From: Branchiibius cervicis
GTDB taxonomy: Bacteria > Actinomycetota > Actinomycetes > Actinomycetales > Dermatophilaceae
Reading direction: 5' to 3'
Assembly (NCBI RefSeq): GCF_042661605.1
Contig: NZ_JBHSWJ010000002.1
Location: 1,488,001-1,552,000, forward strand
Length of the DNA stretch: 64,000 nucleotides
The translations under genes were made by a program, and so were the position numbers. Within the stretch, counting starts at the first letter, position 1, and each line of letters opens with the position of its first letter. The notes under the pieces are model-generated. The model was not told the DNA's origin and did no database searches. It was given only the letters and a program-made list of their open reading frames with translations. Of the stretch, positions 51,674 to 62,110 are shown in pieces.

Positions 51674-52690
51674 TCAGGTGATGGCCAGGATGTCGACCGC
51701 GAACACGAGGGTGTCGGTGCCCTTGATGCTGGCCTGGGTGTTGCCCGCGGTGCCGTAACCGTCGGCCGGTGGTACGACCAGCAACACCCGGCTGCCGACC
51801 GTCTTGCCCTCCAGGCCCTTGACCCAGCCGTTGATCAGCTGACCGGGGGCCAACTGGAAGGTCGTCGGCTGGCCACCCTGCTTGGCGGTGGAGTCGAAGG
51901 CGGTGCCCTTCTTGCCGTTGGCCCAGATCACGCCGGTGTAGCTGACCATGACGGTGTCACCCTCAGTGACCTTCGCGCCCTTGCCGGTGATCAGATCCTG
52001 GCTGACCAACGTCTTCGGCGGGTCGGCGTTCGGCATCGTGATGGCGGCTTCCTTGCCCTTCCCCGCGGGAACGCTCACGGTGGGCAGGCCGGCCTTGGGC
52101 GCCACCGGGGTACCGGTCGCCTCGGTCAGCGGCTGGGTCGCGCTGATGATGTTCATGTAGAAGACCATCGTGTCGTTCTCGGTGATGCCCAGGCTGGTCT
52201 GCCCGTCGCACCCGAACGCCTCGCTGGGCGGTACGGCGATGGTCAGGGTGCTGCCGACCTTCTGCCCGATCATGGCCTTGGACAGACCCTTCACCAAGGT
52301 GGTGTCGGTCAGGTTGAAAACCACCGACTTGCTGGCGAAGGTGTTGGCGGCCTCCTTGCCGGAGGTGCCGTTGACGAGGGTGTAGTTGACCGTCGCCAGA
52401 TCTTTGTTGGTCAGCGTTGCGCCCGTGCCGGCCTTGAGCACCTTGGTCTCGGTCTTGGCCACCTTGAACGGTTTCTTGGCCAGCGTGATGACCGGCTTCT
52501 TGGCGTCCTTGGTGTCGACGGTGACCGCCGACAGGTCGGACACCTCTGCCGCGGAGGGGGGCGGGGCCGTACAGGTCGCGGTCGAGGACTTCGAACCGCT
52601 CGCCGATGAGTTGGAACTGTCACTCCCGCAAGCGGTGAGCAGGAGCAGGGGCAGGGTGCCGGCGGCGGCCAGGCGCAGAGTGCGGCGCAC
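51674..52690 (-). CDS. FKBP-type peptidyl-prolyl isomerase lipoprotein, two FKBP domains
   Basis: 338 aa. The signal ends at lipobox LLTAC, then a Ser-rich linker and two FKBP repeats: the first (residues about 75-185) is weak, with LVKGLSKAMIGQKVGSTLTIAVPPSEAFG; the second (about 225-335) is canonical, with VMVSYTGVIWANGKKGTAFDST, INGWVKGLEGKTVGSRVLLVVPPADGYG and DTLVFAVDILA. It should assist folding of exported proteins at the outer face of the membrane. Confidence 0.9.
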   Translation of the reverse strand: MRRTLRLAAAGTLPLLLLTACGSDSSNSSASGSKSSTATCTAPPPSAAEVSDLSAVTVDTKDAKKPVITLAKKPFKVAKTETKVLKAGTGATLTNKDLATVNYTLVNGTSGKEAANTFASKSVVFNLTDTTLVKGLSKAMIGQKVGSTLTIAVPPSEAFGCDGQTSLGITENDTMVFYMNIISATQPLTEATGTPVAPKAGLPTVSVPAGKGKEAAITMPNADPPKTLVSQDLITGKGAKVTEGDTVMVSYTGVIWANGKKGTAFDSTAKQGGQPTTFQLAPGQLINGWVKGLEGKTVGSRVLLVVPPADGYGTAGNTQASIKGTDTLVFAVDILAIT

Positions 52691-52769
52691 GAATGCAAAC
52701 CTCGATGTCGAGCGGGGAATGGTCGGCTCACCATAACCCGGCTACTTAAGTGCGAATCACATCTGTGCG

Positions 52770-54130
52770 TTACATGCCGTCGATCAGCCGCTGCACCCGC
52801 GCGTCCACGGCGACGAACGGGTCCTTGACCAGTACCGTGCGCTGGGCCTGGTCGTTCAGCTTCAAATGCACCCAGTCGACGGTGAAGTCACGCCGACCGG
52901 CCTGTGCCGCGCGGATGAAATCACCGCGCAGTTTCGCCCGGGTCGTCTGCGGCGGGCGGGTCTTGGCCTCGAACACCTCGACGTCGGTGCTGACCCGGGC
53001 GGTGCGGCCGCTGCGCTGCAGCAGGTAGAACAGCCCGCGGCGGCGGTTGATGTCGTGATAGGTCAGGTCCAGTTGGAGCATCCGGGGGTCGTCCAGCGAC
53101 AGACCGTGCTTGGCGGAGTAGCGATCCAGCAAAGTGTGTTTGATGACCCAGTCGATCTCGGTGTCGACCAGGGACAGGTCGCCGGTGTCCACAGCGTGCA
53201 GGGTGCGTTCCCATAGGTCCATGACCCGCTTGGTCTGCGCGTCGACGAGCCCGTGTTGGTCGACGAACGCCTTGGCGCGCTCGAAGTACTCGGTCTGGAT
53301 CTGCAGCGCAGACATTTCCTTGCCGTTGGCCAGGCGCACCGGAGTGCGGCCGGTGATGTCGTGGCTGATGTCGCGGATCGCGCGGATGGGGTTCTCCAGG
53401 CTCAGGTCACGTAGCGCCACGCCCTCCTCGATCATCCGCAACACCAGGTCGGCCGAGCCCAGTTTGAGCATCGTCGTGGTCTCGCTCATGTTGCTGTCGC
53501 CGACGATGACGTGCAGCCGGCGATAGCGTTCGGCGTCGGCATGCGGTTCGTCGCGCGTGTTGATGATCGGCCGGGACCGCGTGGTTGCACTGGACACGCC
53601 TTCCCAGATGTGGTCGGCGCGTTGGCTGACGCAGTACGTCGGGCGATGACCCAGCAGCGCGATCTTGCCTGCGCCGCAGGTGATCTGGCGACTGACCAGG
53701 AACGGGATCAGGTGGTCGGAGATGCGCTGGAACTCCCCTGCCGGCCGACCAGGTAGTTCTCGTGGCAGCCGTAGGAGTTGCCCGCGGAGTCGGTGTTGTT
53801 CTTGAAGACGTAGATCTGCCCCTCGATGCCCTCCTCCGCCAGGCGCAGCTGGGCGTCCTCGACCAAACCCTCGACGATGCGTTCACCGGCCTTGTCGTGG
53901 ATGACCGCTTCGCGGATGTCGTCGCATTCCGGCGTTGCGTACTCGGGGTGGCTGCCCACGTCGAGGTAGAGACGCGAACCGTTGGAGAGGAACACGTTGC
54001 TGGAGCGGCCCCACGAGACGACTTTGCGGAAGAGGTAGCGCGCGACCTCATCCGGCGTGAGCCGACGCTGCCCCTCGAAGGTGCACGTCACGCCGTACTC
54101 GTTCTCGATCCCGAAGATCCGACGGTCCAT
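52770..54130 (-). CDS. pafA: Pup--protein ligase PafA (frameshift near 53736)
   Basis: About 453 aa once one base is restored in the cccc run at 53735-53738, joining HENYLVGRQG to EFQRISDHLIPF. It has the glutamine-synthetase-like fold: start MDRRIFGIENEYGVTCTFEG (ATP/Mg site Glu residues), SRLYLDVGSHPEYATPEC, FKNNTDSAGNSYGCHENYL, SRPIINTRDEPHAD and RLHVIVGDSNMSE. PafA joins the C-terminal Glu of Pup to substrate lysines. Partner genes pup, dop and prcBA lie upstream in the same direction. Confidence 0.94.
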
Positions 54131-54211
54131 AGACCAACAGTAGTCGCGCACCAGCTTCCTGCCCGGTCGCCTGGCGGCAAGGAGGGTGTGTGTTGCCCGG
54201 TGGCCCCGCGA

Positions 54212-54864
54212 TCAGGCGGGTACGTCGATCCAGTCCCGCCCGGCCGGGGTCGCGCTGAGCTGCCCGGCGCTCAGCCCGGCCACCAGTTCCGGCAGCTCAC
54301 GGGCACTGACCCGGCCGGCCGCCAGGTGCAGGACGGCCTCGTCCTCATACCTGGTCTCCAGCACCTGCAGATCCGCCCGGTCCAGGGCCGCTGCTCGTAG
54401 TGCCGCTTCGACCCGTCCGGCGTCGGCGTGCGGTACGACCAGCTCGAACAGCTCGACCGGCACGCGGCGAACGCGGCGGTCGTCACTATCGAGCGCGGCG
54501 TGGACCGCATCGGCGTAGGCCCGGGCCAGGCCCCCGTGCCCAGCAAGGTGCCGCCGAAGTACCGGGTCACGACGGCCACCACATCCGACAGATCGGCGCT
54601 GCGCAGCACCTGGAGCATCGGCGCTCCGGCGGTGCCCGACGGTTCGCCGTCGTCGTTGCTGCGCTCGGTGCGCGGAGCGGGGCCGAGCACGAAGGCACTG
54701 CAGTGGTGGCGCGCATCCGGGTACGCCGATCGGCAGCCTGCGATGACCGCGCGGGCGGCCGACTCGTCCCCCACCCGACAGACCACGGCCAGGAATCGGG
54801 ACCGGCGCACGTCGATCTCGGCCGTCAGCGCATGACCGGTCGGAAGGGTGAGGTAGCCGGCCAT
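54212..54864 (-). CDS. YigZ/IMPACT-family protein (frameshift near 54533)
   Basis: About 217 aa after one base is restored in the ccccc run at 54531-54535, joining FGGTLLGTG to GLARAYADAVHAAL. The UPF0029 domain shows RRSRFLAVVCRV, HHCSAFVLG, SNDDGEPSGTAGAPMLQVL and VVTRYFGGTLLGTGGL; a DUF1949 C-terminal domain follows. The human relative IMPACT regulates translation; the bacterial role is unclear. Its ATG shares one base with the stop of the ABC gene (TGATG), so it is translationally coupled to the exporter. Confidence 0.88.
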
Positions 54865-56710
54865 CAGGCCAGCGAGGATACCCACGCATCGTGCAACGCG
54901 GCGTACTCCCCTCACCGCTGGCGACCAGGTCGGCCGGCGAACCGTCCTGCAGGATCCGGCCGTGCTCGAGTACCAGTACCCGGTCGGCCACCTCCACCGT
55001 CGATAAGCGGTGGGCGATGATCAGCGCGGTCCGGTCGGCGAGGACGGTCTCCAGGGCACGCTGCACGAGTCGTTCGCTGGGGATGTCCAGCGACGAGGTC
55101 GCCTCGTCCAGGATCAGGACGGCCGGGTCGGCCAGGAACGCCCGGGCGAAGGCCACCAGTTGCCGTTGGCCGGCGGACAGCCGGCCGCCGCGCTTGGCGA
55201 CGTTGGTGTCGTACCCCTGCGGCAGTTCGCCGATGAAGCGATCGGCACCGACGGCCTCCGCGGCGGCACGAACCTGCGCATCGCTGGCCCCAGGACGGCC
55301 GAACCGGATGTTGTCGGCGATGCTGCCCTCGAACTGGAAGTTCTCCTGGGTCACCATCACCACGTGCTGGCGCAGATCTTCCTGGGCCATGTCGCGCAGG
55401 TCGATGCCGTCCAGCCGGACCGTGCCGGCGCTCGGATCGTAGAAGCGTGCCATGAGTTTGGCGATGGTGGTCTTGCCCGCACCGGTCGTGCCGACCAGCG
55501 CCACGGTCTGTCCGGCCGGGATGTGCAGATCGAGGTCGGGTAGCACCGGCCGGCCCTCGACGTACTCGAACATCACATGGTCGAAATCAACTGCGCCCCG
55601 GATGTTCTCGGGTCGCACGGGTTCGGCGGGATTCTGGATGGCGGGCACTTCGGCCAGCACACCGGCCAGCTTCTCCAGTGCCGAGGACGCCGACTGGAAG
55701 GTGTTGTAGAACTGGGTGATCTCCTGCATGGGTTCGAAGAACATCCGCAGGTAGAGCAAGAAGGCGGTCAGCACCCCGATCGTCATGTCGCCCTCCAGGA
55801 CCCGGTACCCGCCGTACAGCAGCACCATCCCGGTGGTGAGGTTGCCGACCAGTTTGACCGCGGGCATGAAGATCGCGACCAACCGGAAGGTACGTTCGTT
55901 GACCACCCGGTAGCGGTCGGCCACGTCGTCGAAGATCTCCTGGTTGCGGCCCTGACGACGGTAGGCCTGCACGGCCTGGATGCCGGTCATGGTCTCGACG
56001 AACTGCACGATCACCAGGGCCGCGTTCTCGCGGACCTGGCGGTAGGTGATCGCCGACTCGCGCCGGAACCACATCGCCAGCAGCACCAGGAACGGGAAGC
56101 CGATCAGGCACAGCAGACCCAGCTTCACGTCCAGCACGACCAGGAGCGTGGCCGTGCCGACCAACGTGAGCACGGCGGTGATCAATCCGTCGAAGCCGTT
56201 CTCCAGCATTTCCTGGATGGCCTCGACGTCGTTGGTGGAGCGGGACACAACCCGCCCGGAGGTGTAGCGGTCGTGGAACGCGACGTCGAGCGCCTGGAAG
56301 TGCCGGAAGACGCGGCGGCGAAGATCCAGCAGCACTTTCTGGCCGATGAACCCCGAGCGGCGCAGGAAGAACATCCGGGAGAACGCCTGCACGGTCACGA
56401 CGATGCAGAGTGCGGCCACCACCTCCAGCAGCGGACCGGCGCTCCCCTCGCGCAGCAGCGGCGGCACGCCGTGGTCGATGCCGCGCTGGACCAGGATCGG
56501 CACGGACAACCGCGCGGCGTTCTCAACGATCACGACCAGCGCGAGCACCAGGATCATCCAGCGATAGGGCCGCAGCAGCGACCCCAGCAGCTCGCGTGCT
56601 TCGCGGCGGCGAGGAATGCTTTCGTCGATCGGGGTCTGATCGGGCTGCTCCTCGAACCGGCCCCGCCAGGTGGTGTCGGTGGTCGATGCACTGCCCACCG
56701 TGGTCGTCAT
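54864..56710 (-). CDS. ABC exporter half-transporter, catalytically complete NBD (frameshift near 54909)
   Basis: About 615 aa. One base restored in the cccc run at 54908-54911 gives the proper end GEYAALHDAWVSSLA. Six-helix ABC transmembrane domain, then NBD with Walker A GTTGAGKT, Walker B ILDEATSSLD with the catalytic Glu, H-loop IIAHRLST, but a weak signature (RLSAGQ). It pairs with the upstream gene through an ATGA overlap. The cargo is unknown. Confidence 0.9.
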
Positions 56711-58506
56711 GAGAGCACCTCTGCGAACTCGTCGTGGTCCAGTTCGGCGCTGAGCAGGAACCGGTAGGAAGGCACGTTCGCCAGAAGTTCGCGGTGCGTG
56801 CCGACGTGCGTGATGGTGCCGCGCTCCAGCAACGCGACCTTGTCGGCCAACAGGACCGTGGAGGCGCGGTGGGCGACGACGATGCCGGTGACATCGTGCA
56901 GGACCCGGCTCAACGCCTCCTCGACCTTCGCTTCGGTGTGTACGTCGAGGGCGGACAACGTGTCATCCAGCACGAGCACCCGGGGCCGGGTCAGGACGGC
57001 ACGGGCCAGGGACAATCGCTGGCGCTGCCCGCCGGACAGGCTCATGCCTTGTTCACCGATCCGGGTGTCGAGTCCGTAGGGCAAATCGTGCACGAAGTGC
57101 GCCTGGGCCACCTCGATGGCTTCCTGCACGTGCTCCGGGTCGGCTCCCGGATTGCCCAACGTGAGGTTCTCCAGCACCGACATCGAGAACAACGTCGGGT
57201 CCTCGAAGGCCGTGGCCACCGTGCTGCGCAGGTCTGGCAGGCTCATGTCGCGGATGTCGACCCCGTCGATGCGAATCGCGCCCTCGCTCACGTCGTGTAG
57301 TCGCGGAATCAGCGCCGTGAGAATGGATTTGCCCGATCCGGTGGATCCGACCAGCGCGACGGTCTCCCCCGGCGCGACATCCAGGTTGACGTGCCGCAGC
57401 GCCCATTCGCCATCCGGGGGCGTGTCGTCGAAGCGGAACCCGACGTCGATCAACTCCAGATGCCCGGTGCGCGGTTGGTGCCCGGAGGCGCCGTCGGTGA
57501 TCTCCATCGGTGCGTCGAAGATCTCCACGATGCGTGTCGATGCGGTCATCGCCTCCTGCGCCATGGACAGCAGGAACCCCAGCGAGGAGATCGGCCACAC
57601 CAAGGACAGCATCAAGGTGATGAAGGCGACCAGGGTGCCCAGGGTCAACCGGTGCTGACCGGCGGCCGCGGCACCCAGGCCGAGGACCGCGATCAGGCTG
57701 AGGGTCGGGATGACTTCCAGCAGCGTCCAGAACTTGGCCTGGAGTTTCACCTTCTCCAGTTGGATGCCGTAGAGGTCGGTAGCGCGCTCATCGAAACGCT
57801 CGAAGATGTGCTCCTCACGCCCGAAGGACTTGATCACCCGGTCACCCATGGCCGCTTCTTCGACAGTGGTGGCCACGTGGCCGGCCTGATCCTGCGCGGC
57901 TCGCGACAGGCGGATGAACTCGCGTTGGAAGTGCCAGATGACCGCCACGATCGGCACCACGCTGACCAGGACCAGCAGCCCCAGCGGCCAGTACATCGCC
58001 AACAGGATCGCGCTGACCACGATGATCTGGATGACGTTGAGCACCAGGAATGTGAAGCCGAAACCGAGCAAGCGGCGCACGGTGGCCAGGTCGTTCATCA
58101 TCCGCGAGAGCAACTGCCCGGACTGCCACTGACCGTGGAACGACATCGGCAGCACCTGCAGACGCGCGTAGAGATCCTTGCGGATCCCGGTCTCGGCACC
58201 CAGCGTCGCCCGGGACACCAGCCAGCGGCGGACGAACCACAAGGTGGCTTCCAGGATGCCGAAGGCAACCGCCCCGCTACCGAGCACCCACAGACCGTGA
58301 CGGTCCTTGTGCGCGATCGGGCCGTCGATGACTGCCTTGGTCACCAGCGGGATCCCGATGGTCGCCACCAGGCTGAGGATCGCCGCCGTGAACATGGCTA
58401 TCCAGCGGGCCCGGTAGGGACGCAGGTACGGCAGAAGGCGGACCAGCGCACTCCAGGAATGCTGCCTGGCGGGCGGTGGTGCGACCGCGGTTTGGTGATC
58501 CGGCAT
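56707..58506 (-). CDS. ABC exporter half-transporter, degenerate NBD
   Basis: 599 aa. Six-helix transmembrane domain and NBD with Walker A GSTGSGKS, canonical signature LSGGQ, H-loop VVAHRAST, but the Walker B is LVLDDTLSALD: Asp replaces the catalytic Glu. With its partner it forms a heterodimer having one active and one degenerate ATP site, as in TM287/288. The ATG at 58506 lies about 150 bases after prcA. Confidence 0.9.
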   Translation of the reverse strand: MPDHQTAVAPPPARQHSWSALVRLLPYLRPYRARWIAMFTAAILSLVATIGIPLVTKAVIDGPIAHKDRHGLWVLGSGAVAFGILEATLWFVRRWLVSRATLGAETGIRKDLYARLQVLPMSFHGQWQSGQLLSRMMNDLATVRRLLGFGFTFLVLNVIQIIVVSAILLAMYWPLGLLVLVSVVPIVAVIWHFQREFIRLSRAAQDQAGHVATTVEEAAMGDRVIKSFGREEHIFERFDERATDLYGIQLEKVKLQAKFWTLLEVIPTLSLIAVLGLGAAAAGQHRLTLGTLVAFITLMLSLVWPISSLGFLLSMAQEAMTASTRIVEIFDAPMEITDGASGHQPRTGHLELIDVGFRFDDTPPDGEWALRHVNLDVAPGETVALVGSTGSGKSILTALIPRLHDVSEGAIRIDGVDIRDMSLPDLRSTVATAFEDPTLFSMSVLENLTLGNPGADPEHVQEAIEVAQAHFVHDLPYGLDTRIGEQGMSLSGGQRQRLSLARAVLTRPRVLVLDDTLSALDVHTEAKVEEALSRVLHDVTGIVVAHRASTVLLADKVALLERGTITHVGTHRELLANVPSYRFLLSAELDHDEFAEVLS

Positions 58507-58595
58507 CGGCGAGCAGCCCCCACTTCTCCCCCAGCAGATCGTGCAGAGGGTGATGAGTCGCCGGACAACTTCTTTGCCTGGCTAACTACTCCGTC

Positions 58596-58601
58596 ATTAT
58601 G
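58596..58601 (-). promoter_or_regulatory. Possible -10 element for the ABC exporter operon
   Basis: On the minus strand the gap between prcA and the exporter reads GGCATAATGACGG; CATAAT matches a -10 hexamer and would give an untranslated leader of about 80 bases. No clear -35 is visible. The remainder of this 152-base gap shows nothing else convincing. Confidence 0.35.
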
Positions 58602-58658
58602 CCTCCCCGCACCGACAGCCTCGAAACGGATTGCCGGCGCCCGGGGGTTCGCCCGTCG

Positions 58659-59429
58659 TTATTCCGGTTCGCTGAGCGTGTCGCGGGCTCCAGCATGCGG
58701 TTCGTCGGTCGCCGGAACGTCGTGCGTCGGGTCGGCTGGATTGAGCAGCGCCTCCAGCAACGGCCCGGTCAACCGGCGGAACAGCCGGCGTTCGCGATGC
58801 CGATCGAGGACGGCGACCTCCAGTTGATCGGCACCCAGCACCCGCGCAGATCCGTTCTCGTCGTCCCCGCCGAGGAGTCGCACCGTCAAGCGCAGCACCG
58901 ATCCCAGGTCCTGCCCGCTGCTCCAGTTCTGCTCCAGCCCCGTGCTGATCCGCTCGGCCGCACCGCCCATGGCGACGAAACCGCGCTCATCACTGACCGA
59001 GCCGTCGTACGTGAGCCGGTAGATCTGGTCCGCCTCCGGGGTCCGGCCGACCTCGGCGACGACGAGTTCGATCTCGTACGGTTTGGACTCCTGGGTGAAC
59101 ACCGCGCCCAGGGTCTGCGCGTAGGCGTTGGCCAAGCCGCGTGCCGTGACGTCGGCTCGGTCGTAGGAGTAGCCGCGCATGTCGGCGTAGCGGACACCGG
59201 CCACCCGGAGGTTCTCGAACTCGTTGTAACGGCCCACCGCAGCGAAGGCGATGCGGTCATAGATCTCGCTGATCTTGTGCAGCGCCCGGCTGGGGTTCTC
59301 CGCGACGAAGGCAATCCCCCCGTCGTACGCGACGACGACCACGGACCTACCCCGAGCAATTCCTTTGCGCGCGAAGTCGGCCCGGTCCTTCATCAACTGC
59401 TCGGGTGAGACGTAGAACGGCATGCTCAT
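58659..59429 (-). CDS. prcA: 20S proteasome alpha subunit
   Basis: 256 aa. Start MSMPFYVSPEQLMKDRADFARKGIARGRSVVVVAY is the alpha-subunit gating N-terminus; KISEIYDRIAFAAVGRYNEFENLR and GYSYDRADVTARGLANAYAQTLG are typical. The C-terminus is an acidic, disordered-looking tail. Seven PrcA subunits form each outer ring and dock the ARC/Mpa ATPase. ATG overlaps the prcB stop (ATGA). Confidence 0.96.
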   Translation of the reverse strand: MSMPFYVSPEQLMKDRADFARKGIARGRSVVVVAYDGGIAFVAENPSRALHKISEIYDRIAFAAVGRYNEFENLRVAGVRYADMRGYSYDRADVTARGLANAYAQTLGAVFTQESKPYEIELVVAEVGRTPEADQIYRLTYDGSVSDERGFVAMGGAAERISTGLEQNWSSGQDLGSVLRLTVRLLGGDDENGSARVLGADQLEVAVLDRHRERRLFRRLTGPLLEALLNPADPTHDVPATDEPHAGARDTLSEPE

Positions 59430-60258
59430 GCGCCGGCACCTCCCTGCGCTCGACGGGCTCCGACGACGTTCTCGACCACCGACTCCAGTTGATCGGTCGT
59501 GAGGAACCGGACGCCGTTGGGGTCCAGCACCGCAAGGGTCGGAAAGATGCGCCGGCCCAGATCGGGACCGCCGGTCGCGGAGTCGTCGTCGGCGGCGTCG
59601 TACAACGCCTCGACGGTCACCCGGACGGCCTCGGCCTCGTCCAGTCCGGGTCGCCACAGTTTCTTCAGCGCACCGCGGGCGAACAGGGAGCCGGACCCCA
59701 CACTGTGGTGGTCGTGCTCCTCGTAGCAACCGCCGGTCACGTCGTAGGAGAAGATCCGGCCTACTGATGTGTCCAGGTCGAATCCGGCGAACAGCGGCAC
59801 GACCGACAGACCCTGCATGGCCATGCCGAGGTTGCCGCGGATCATCGAGGCCAGCCGGTTGGCCTTGCCGTCCAACGACAGCAGGGCACCTTCGATCTTC
59901 TCGTAGTGCTCCAGCTCGACCTGGAACAACCGGACCAGCTCGATCGCAACACCCGCGGTGCCGGCGATCCCCACCGCGGAGTACTCGTCCGCGGCGTACA
60001 CCTTGGTCATGTCATGGTTGGCGATCAGATTGCCCATCGTGGCGCGCCGGTCACCGGCGATCAGGACGCCACCGGCGTAGGTGACCGCGACGATCGTCGT
60101 GCCGTGCGGCGCTTCGAGCGTGGTGCCGGGGGCAACGTGCGGGCCGACGGCATCAGGTGCGGCGCGTAGTGGGACAGGAACTCACTGAACGACGACGATC
60201 CGGTGCGGGTGAAATCCAGCGGCAGCCGGCCATCGTCGCGGACGTTTCCAGCGCTCAC
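59426..60258 (-). CDS. prcB: 20S proteasome beta subunit (frameshift near 60130)
   Basis: About 277 aa after one base is restored in the ggggg run at 60128-60132, joining SARTLPP to GTTLEAPHGTTIVAVTY. A propeptide of about 53 residues precedes the catalytic Thr of HG-TTIVAVTYAGGVLIAGDRRATMG; Asp17- and Lys33-equivalent residues follow in this block. YDVTGGCYEEHDHHSVGSGSLFARG is also typical. The GTG start overlaps the pup stop (GTGA), and the stop overlaps the prcA start. Confidence 0.95.
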
Positions 60259-60455
60259 TGGCCGCCCTTCTGGACGAAGCCGCGCACGAATTCCTCGGCG
60301 TTGCTCTCCAGGACGCTGTCGATCTCATCGAGGACGTCGTCGATGTCGGCGTCGAGTTCGGCCTTATTGGCCTGCGCCACCGGCGTGGGCTCCGGCGCGT
60401 CGTCGGCCGGATCGCCATCGCGGCGCTGGGTGCTCTTGTGCTCCTGGCTGGGCAT
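60255..60455 (-). CDS. pup: Prokaryotic ubiquitin-like protein Pup
   Basis: 66 aa, disordered and acidic. The C-terminal half (DADIDDVLDEIDSVLESNAEEFVRG) is the helix that binds ARC/Mpa, and the protein ends FVQKGGQ. The final Gln means Dop must deamidate it to Glu before PafA can conjugate it. RBS AAAGGTG precedes the ATG on the minus strand. Confidence 0.98.
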   Translation of the reverse strand: MPSQEHKSTQRRDGDPADDAPEPTPVAQANKAELDADIDDVLDEIDSVLESNAEEFVRGFVQKGGQ

Positions 60456-60474
60456 CGCTGGTCACCTTTCGGGA

Positions 60475-60495
60475 GGTGGGCTTCTTGGACCCACC
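60475..60495 (-). terminator. Small hairpin between dop and pup (attenuator candidate)
   Basis: GGTGGG (60475-60480) pairs with CCCACC (60490-60495) across nine bases in the 85-base dop-pup gap. No T-tract. It could tune read-through or protect the pup mRNA end; the stem is short. Confidence 0.3.
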
Positions 60496-60540
60496 CTATG
60501 TCGTGGGACCGACAGGATCGCGGCTTTTACCCCCGCGTGC

Positions 60541-62075
60541 TCACTTGCTGCCGTCAGCCGGCGGGAGCGCTTCCAATGACCTCAGCAGGTCCTGCGCGGT
60601 CTGCGACTGCTCCAGCAGTTGGCCGACGTGTGCCCGGGTACCGCGTTCCGGCTCCAGGGTGGGCACCCGTTGGAGGCTGCTCTGCCCGGGGATGTCGAAG
60701 ATGACCGAGTCCCAGGACGCAGCCGCCACTTCACGCGGGAACTTGGTCAGGCACATCCCGCGGAAATACGCGCGGGTGTCCGGCGGCGGTGCGGTCACCG
60801 CCTGGCGGACCTCGTCGATGCCCACGAGCTGGTCGAACCGCCCCGCGGCCGCCAGCCGGTTGAACAAGCCCTTGTCGGCACGTACGTCGGACCACTGGAT
60901 ATCGATCTGGCGCAACTTCGGGTTGCCCCAGTCGAGTCCGTCGCGTGCCCGGTAACCCTCGAGCGTGGCCAGTTTTGCGACCCAGTCCACCTGGCGCGCG
61001 GCGTCCATCGGGTCCCGTTCCAACGTGGTCAGGACCTGCTCCCAGTGCTGCATCACCTCGGCCGTGTCCGCATCGACATCTGAGCCGTACGTCGCGGCGA
61101 GCCAGTCGGCCACGAGCTCGTAGTAGCGCCACAGCAACTGCACCGCGGTCATCTGCCGGCCGCCGGCGAGCGAGACCTTCGTCTGCAGGGTCGGGTCGTG
61201 CGAGATCGCCTGCAGGGTTGCCACCGGTTTGTCGACGCTCAGGTCCTCGGTGATGGCTCCGGCCTCGATGAGCGCCAGGACCAGCGACGTCGTGCCCATC
61301 TTCAGAAGATTCGCGACGTCGCAGTGGTTGGCGTCGCCCAGGATGACGTGCAGCCGGCGGTACTTCTCGGTCGTGGCGTGCGGTTCGTCGCGGGTGTTGA
61401 TGATCGGCCGCTTCAACGTCGTCTCCAGCCCGACCTCCACCTCGAAGAAGTCCGAGCGCTGGGCCAGTTGGAAACCGGGTTTGCCGGATTCGACACCGAT
61501 GCCGACCCGGCCGGAGCCGCACATCACCTGGCGTACGACGAAGAACGGGATCAGGTGCTTGACGATGTCCGCGAACGGCGTGGTGCGGCTCATCAGGTAG
61601 TTCTCGTGCGTGCCGTAGCTGGCGCCCTTGCCGTCGGTGTTGTTCTTGTAGAGGTTGACGCCGGCGGTGCCGGGCGCGGACAACAACTGCACCGCGCGCG
61701 CCATCACCAGCTCGCCGGCGCGGTCGTATGCGACGGCTGCCCGGGGGTGGTCACCTCAGGCGAGCTGTACTCCGGGTGGGCGTGGTCGACGTAGAGCCGG
61801 GCGCCGTTGGTGAGCACGACGTTGGCCAGAGTGGGATCTTCCTCATCGGTCAGCTGGCTGGGATCGGCGTGCACGCGGGAGATCTCGAAGCCACGGGCGT
61901 CGCGCAGCGGCGCCTCGTCCTCGTAGTCCCAACCGGCGCGCGCTGCGCGCATGCCCTGATCGGTGGCGTACGCCGTGACAACACGCCCGGACAGGACCAT
62001 CGGGTTGGCGGTGGGGTTGCCAGGCACCGAGATGCCGTACTCGGTCTCGATACCCATTACGCGGCGTACGGTCAT
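60541..62075 (-). CDS. dop: Pup deamidase/depupylase Dop (frameshift near 61743)
   Basis: About 511 aa after one base is restored in the run at 61740-61747, joining YSSPEVTTP to RAAVAYDRAGELV. PafA-like glutamine-synthetase fold with Dop-specific features: MGIETEYGISVPG, NPMVLSGRVVTAYA, NGARLYVDHAHPEY, VNLYKNNTDGKGASYGTHENYL, KRPIINTRDEPHA and LHVILGDANHCDVA. Dop converts the Pup C-terminal Gln to Glu and removes Pup from substrates. ATG 62075 is chosen; ATG 62057 is an alternative. Confidence 0.94.
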
Positions 62076-62110
62076 GCGTTCAGTCTGACACTGCGGGGAT
62101 ACTGGACCGC

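Noticed and set aside
55577..56767. 396-codon plus-strand frame opposite the ABC exporter gene
   Set aside because: Shadow frame rich in His/Gln/Asp with no recognisable domain.
725..61747. Programmed frameshifting as the cause of the many split genes
   Set aside because: The sites share no slippery heptamer or stem, occur in unrelated genes, and are explained by a lost base in G/C runs.
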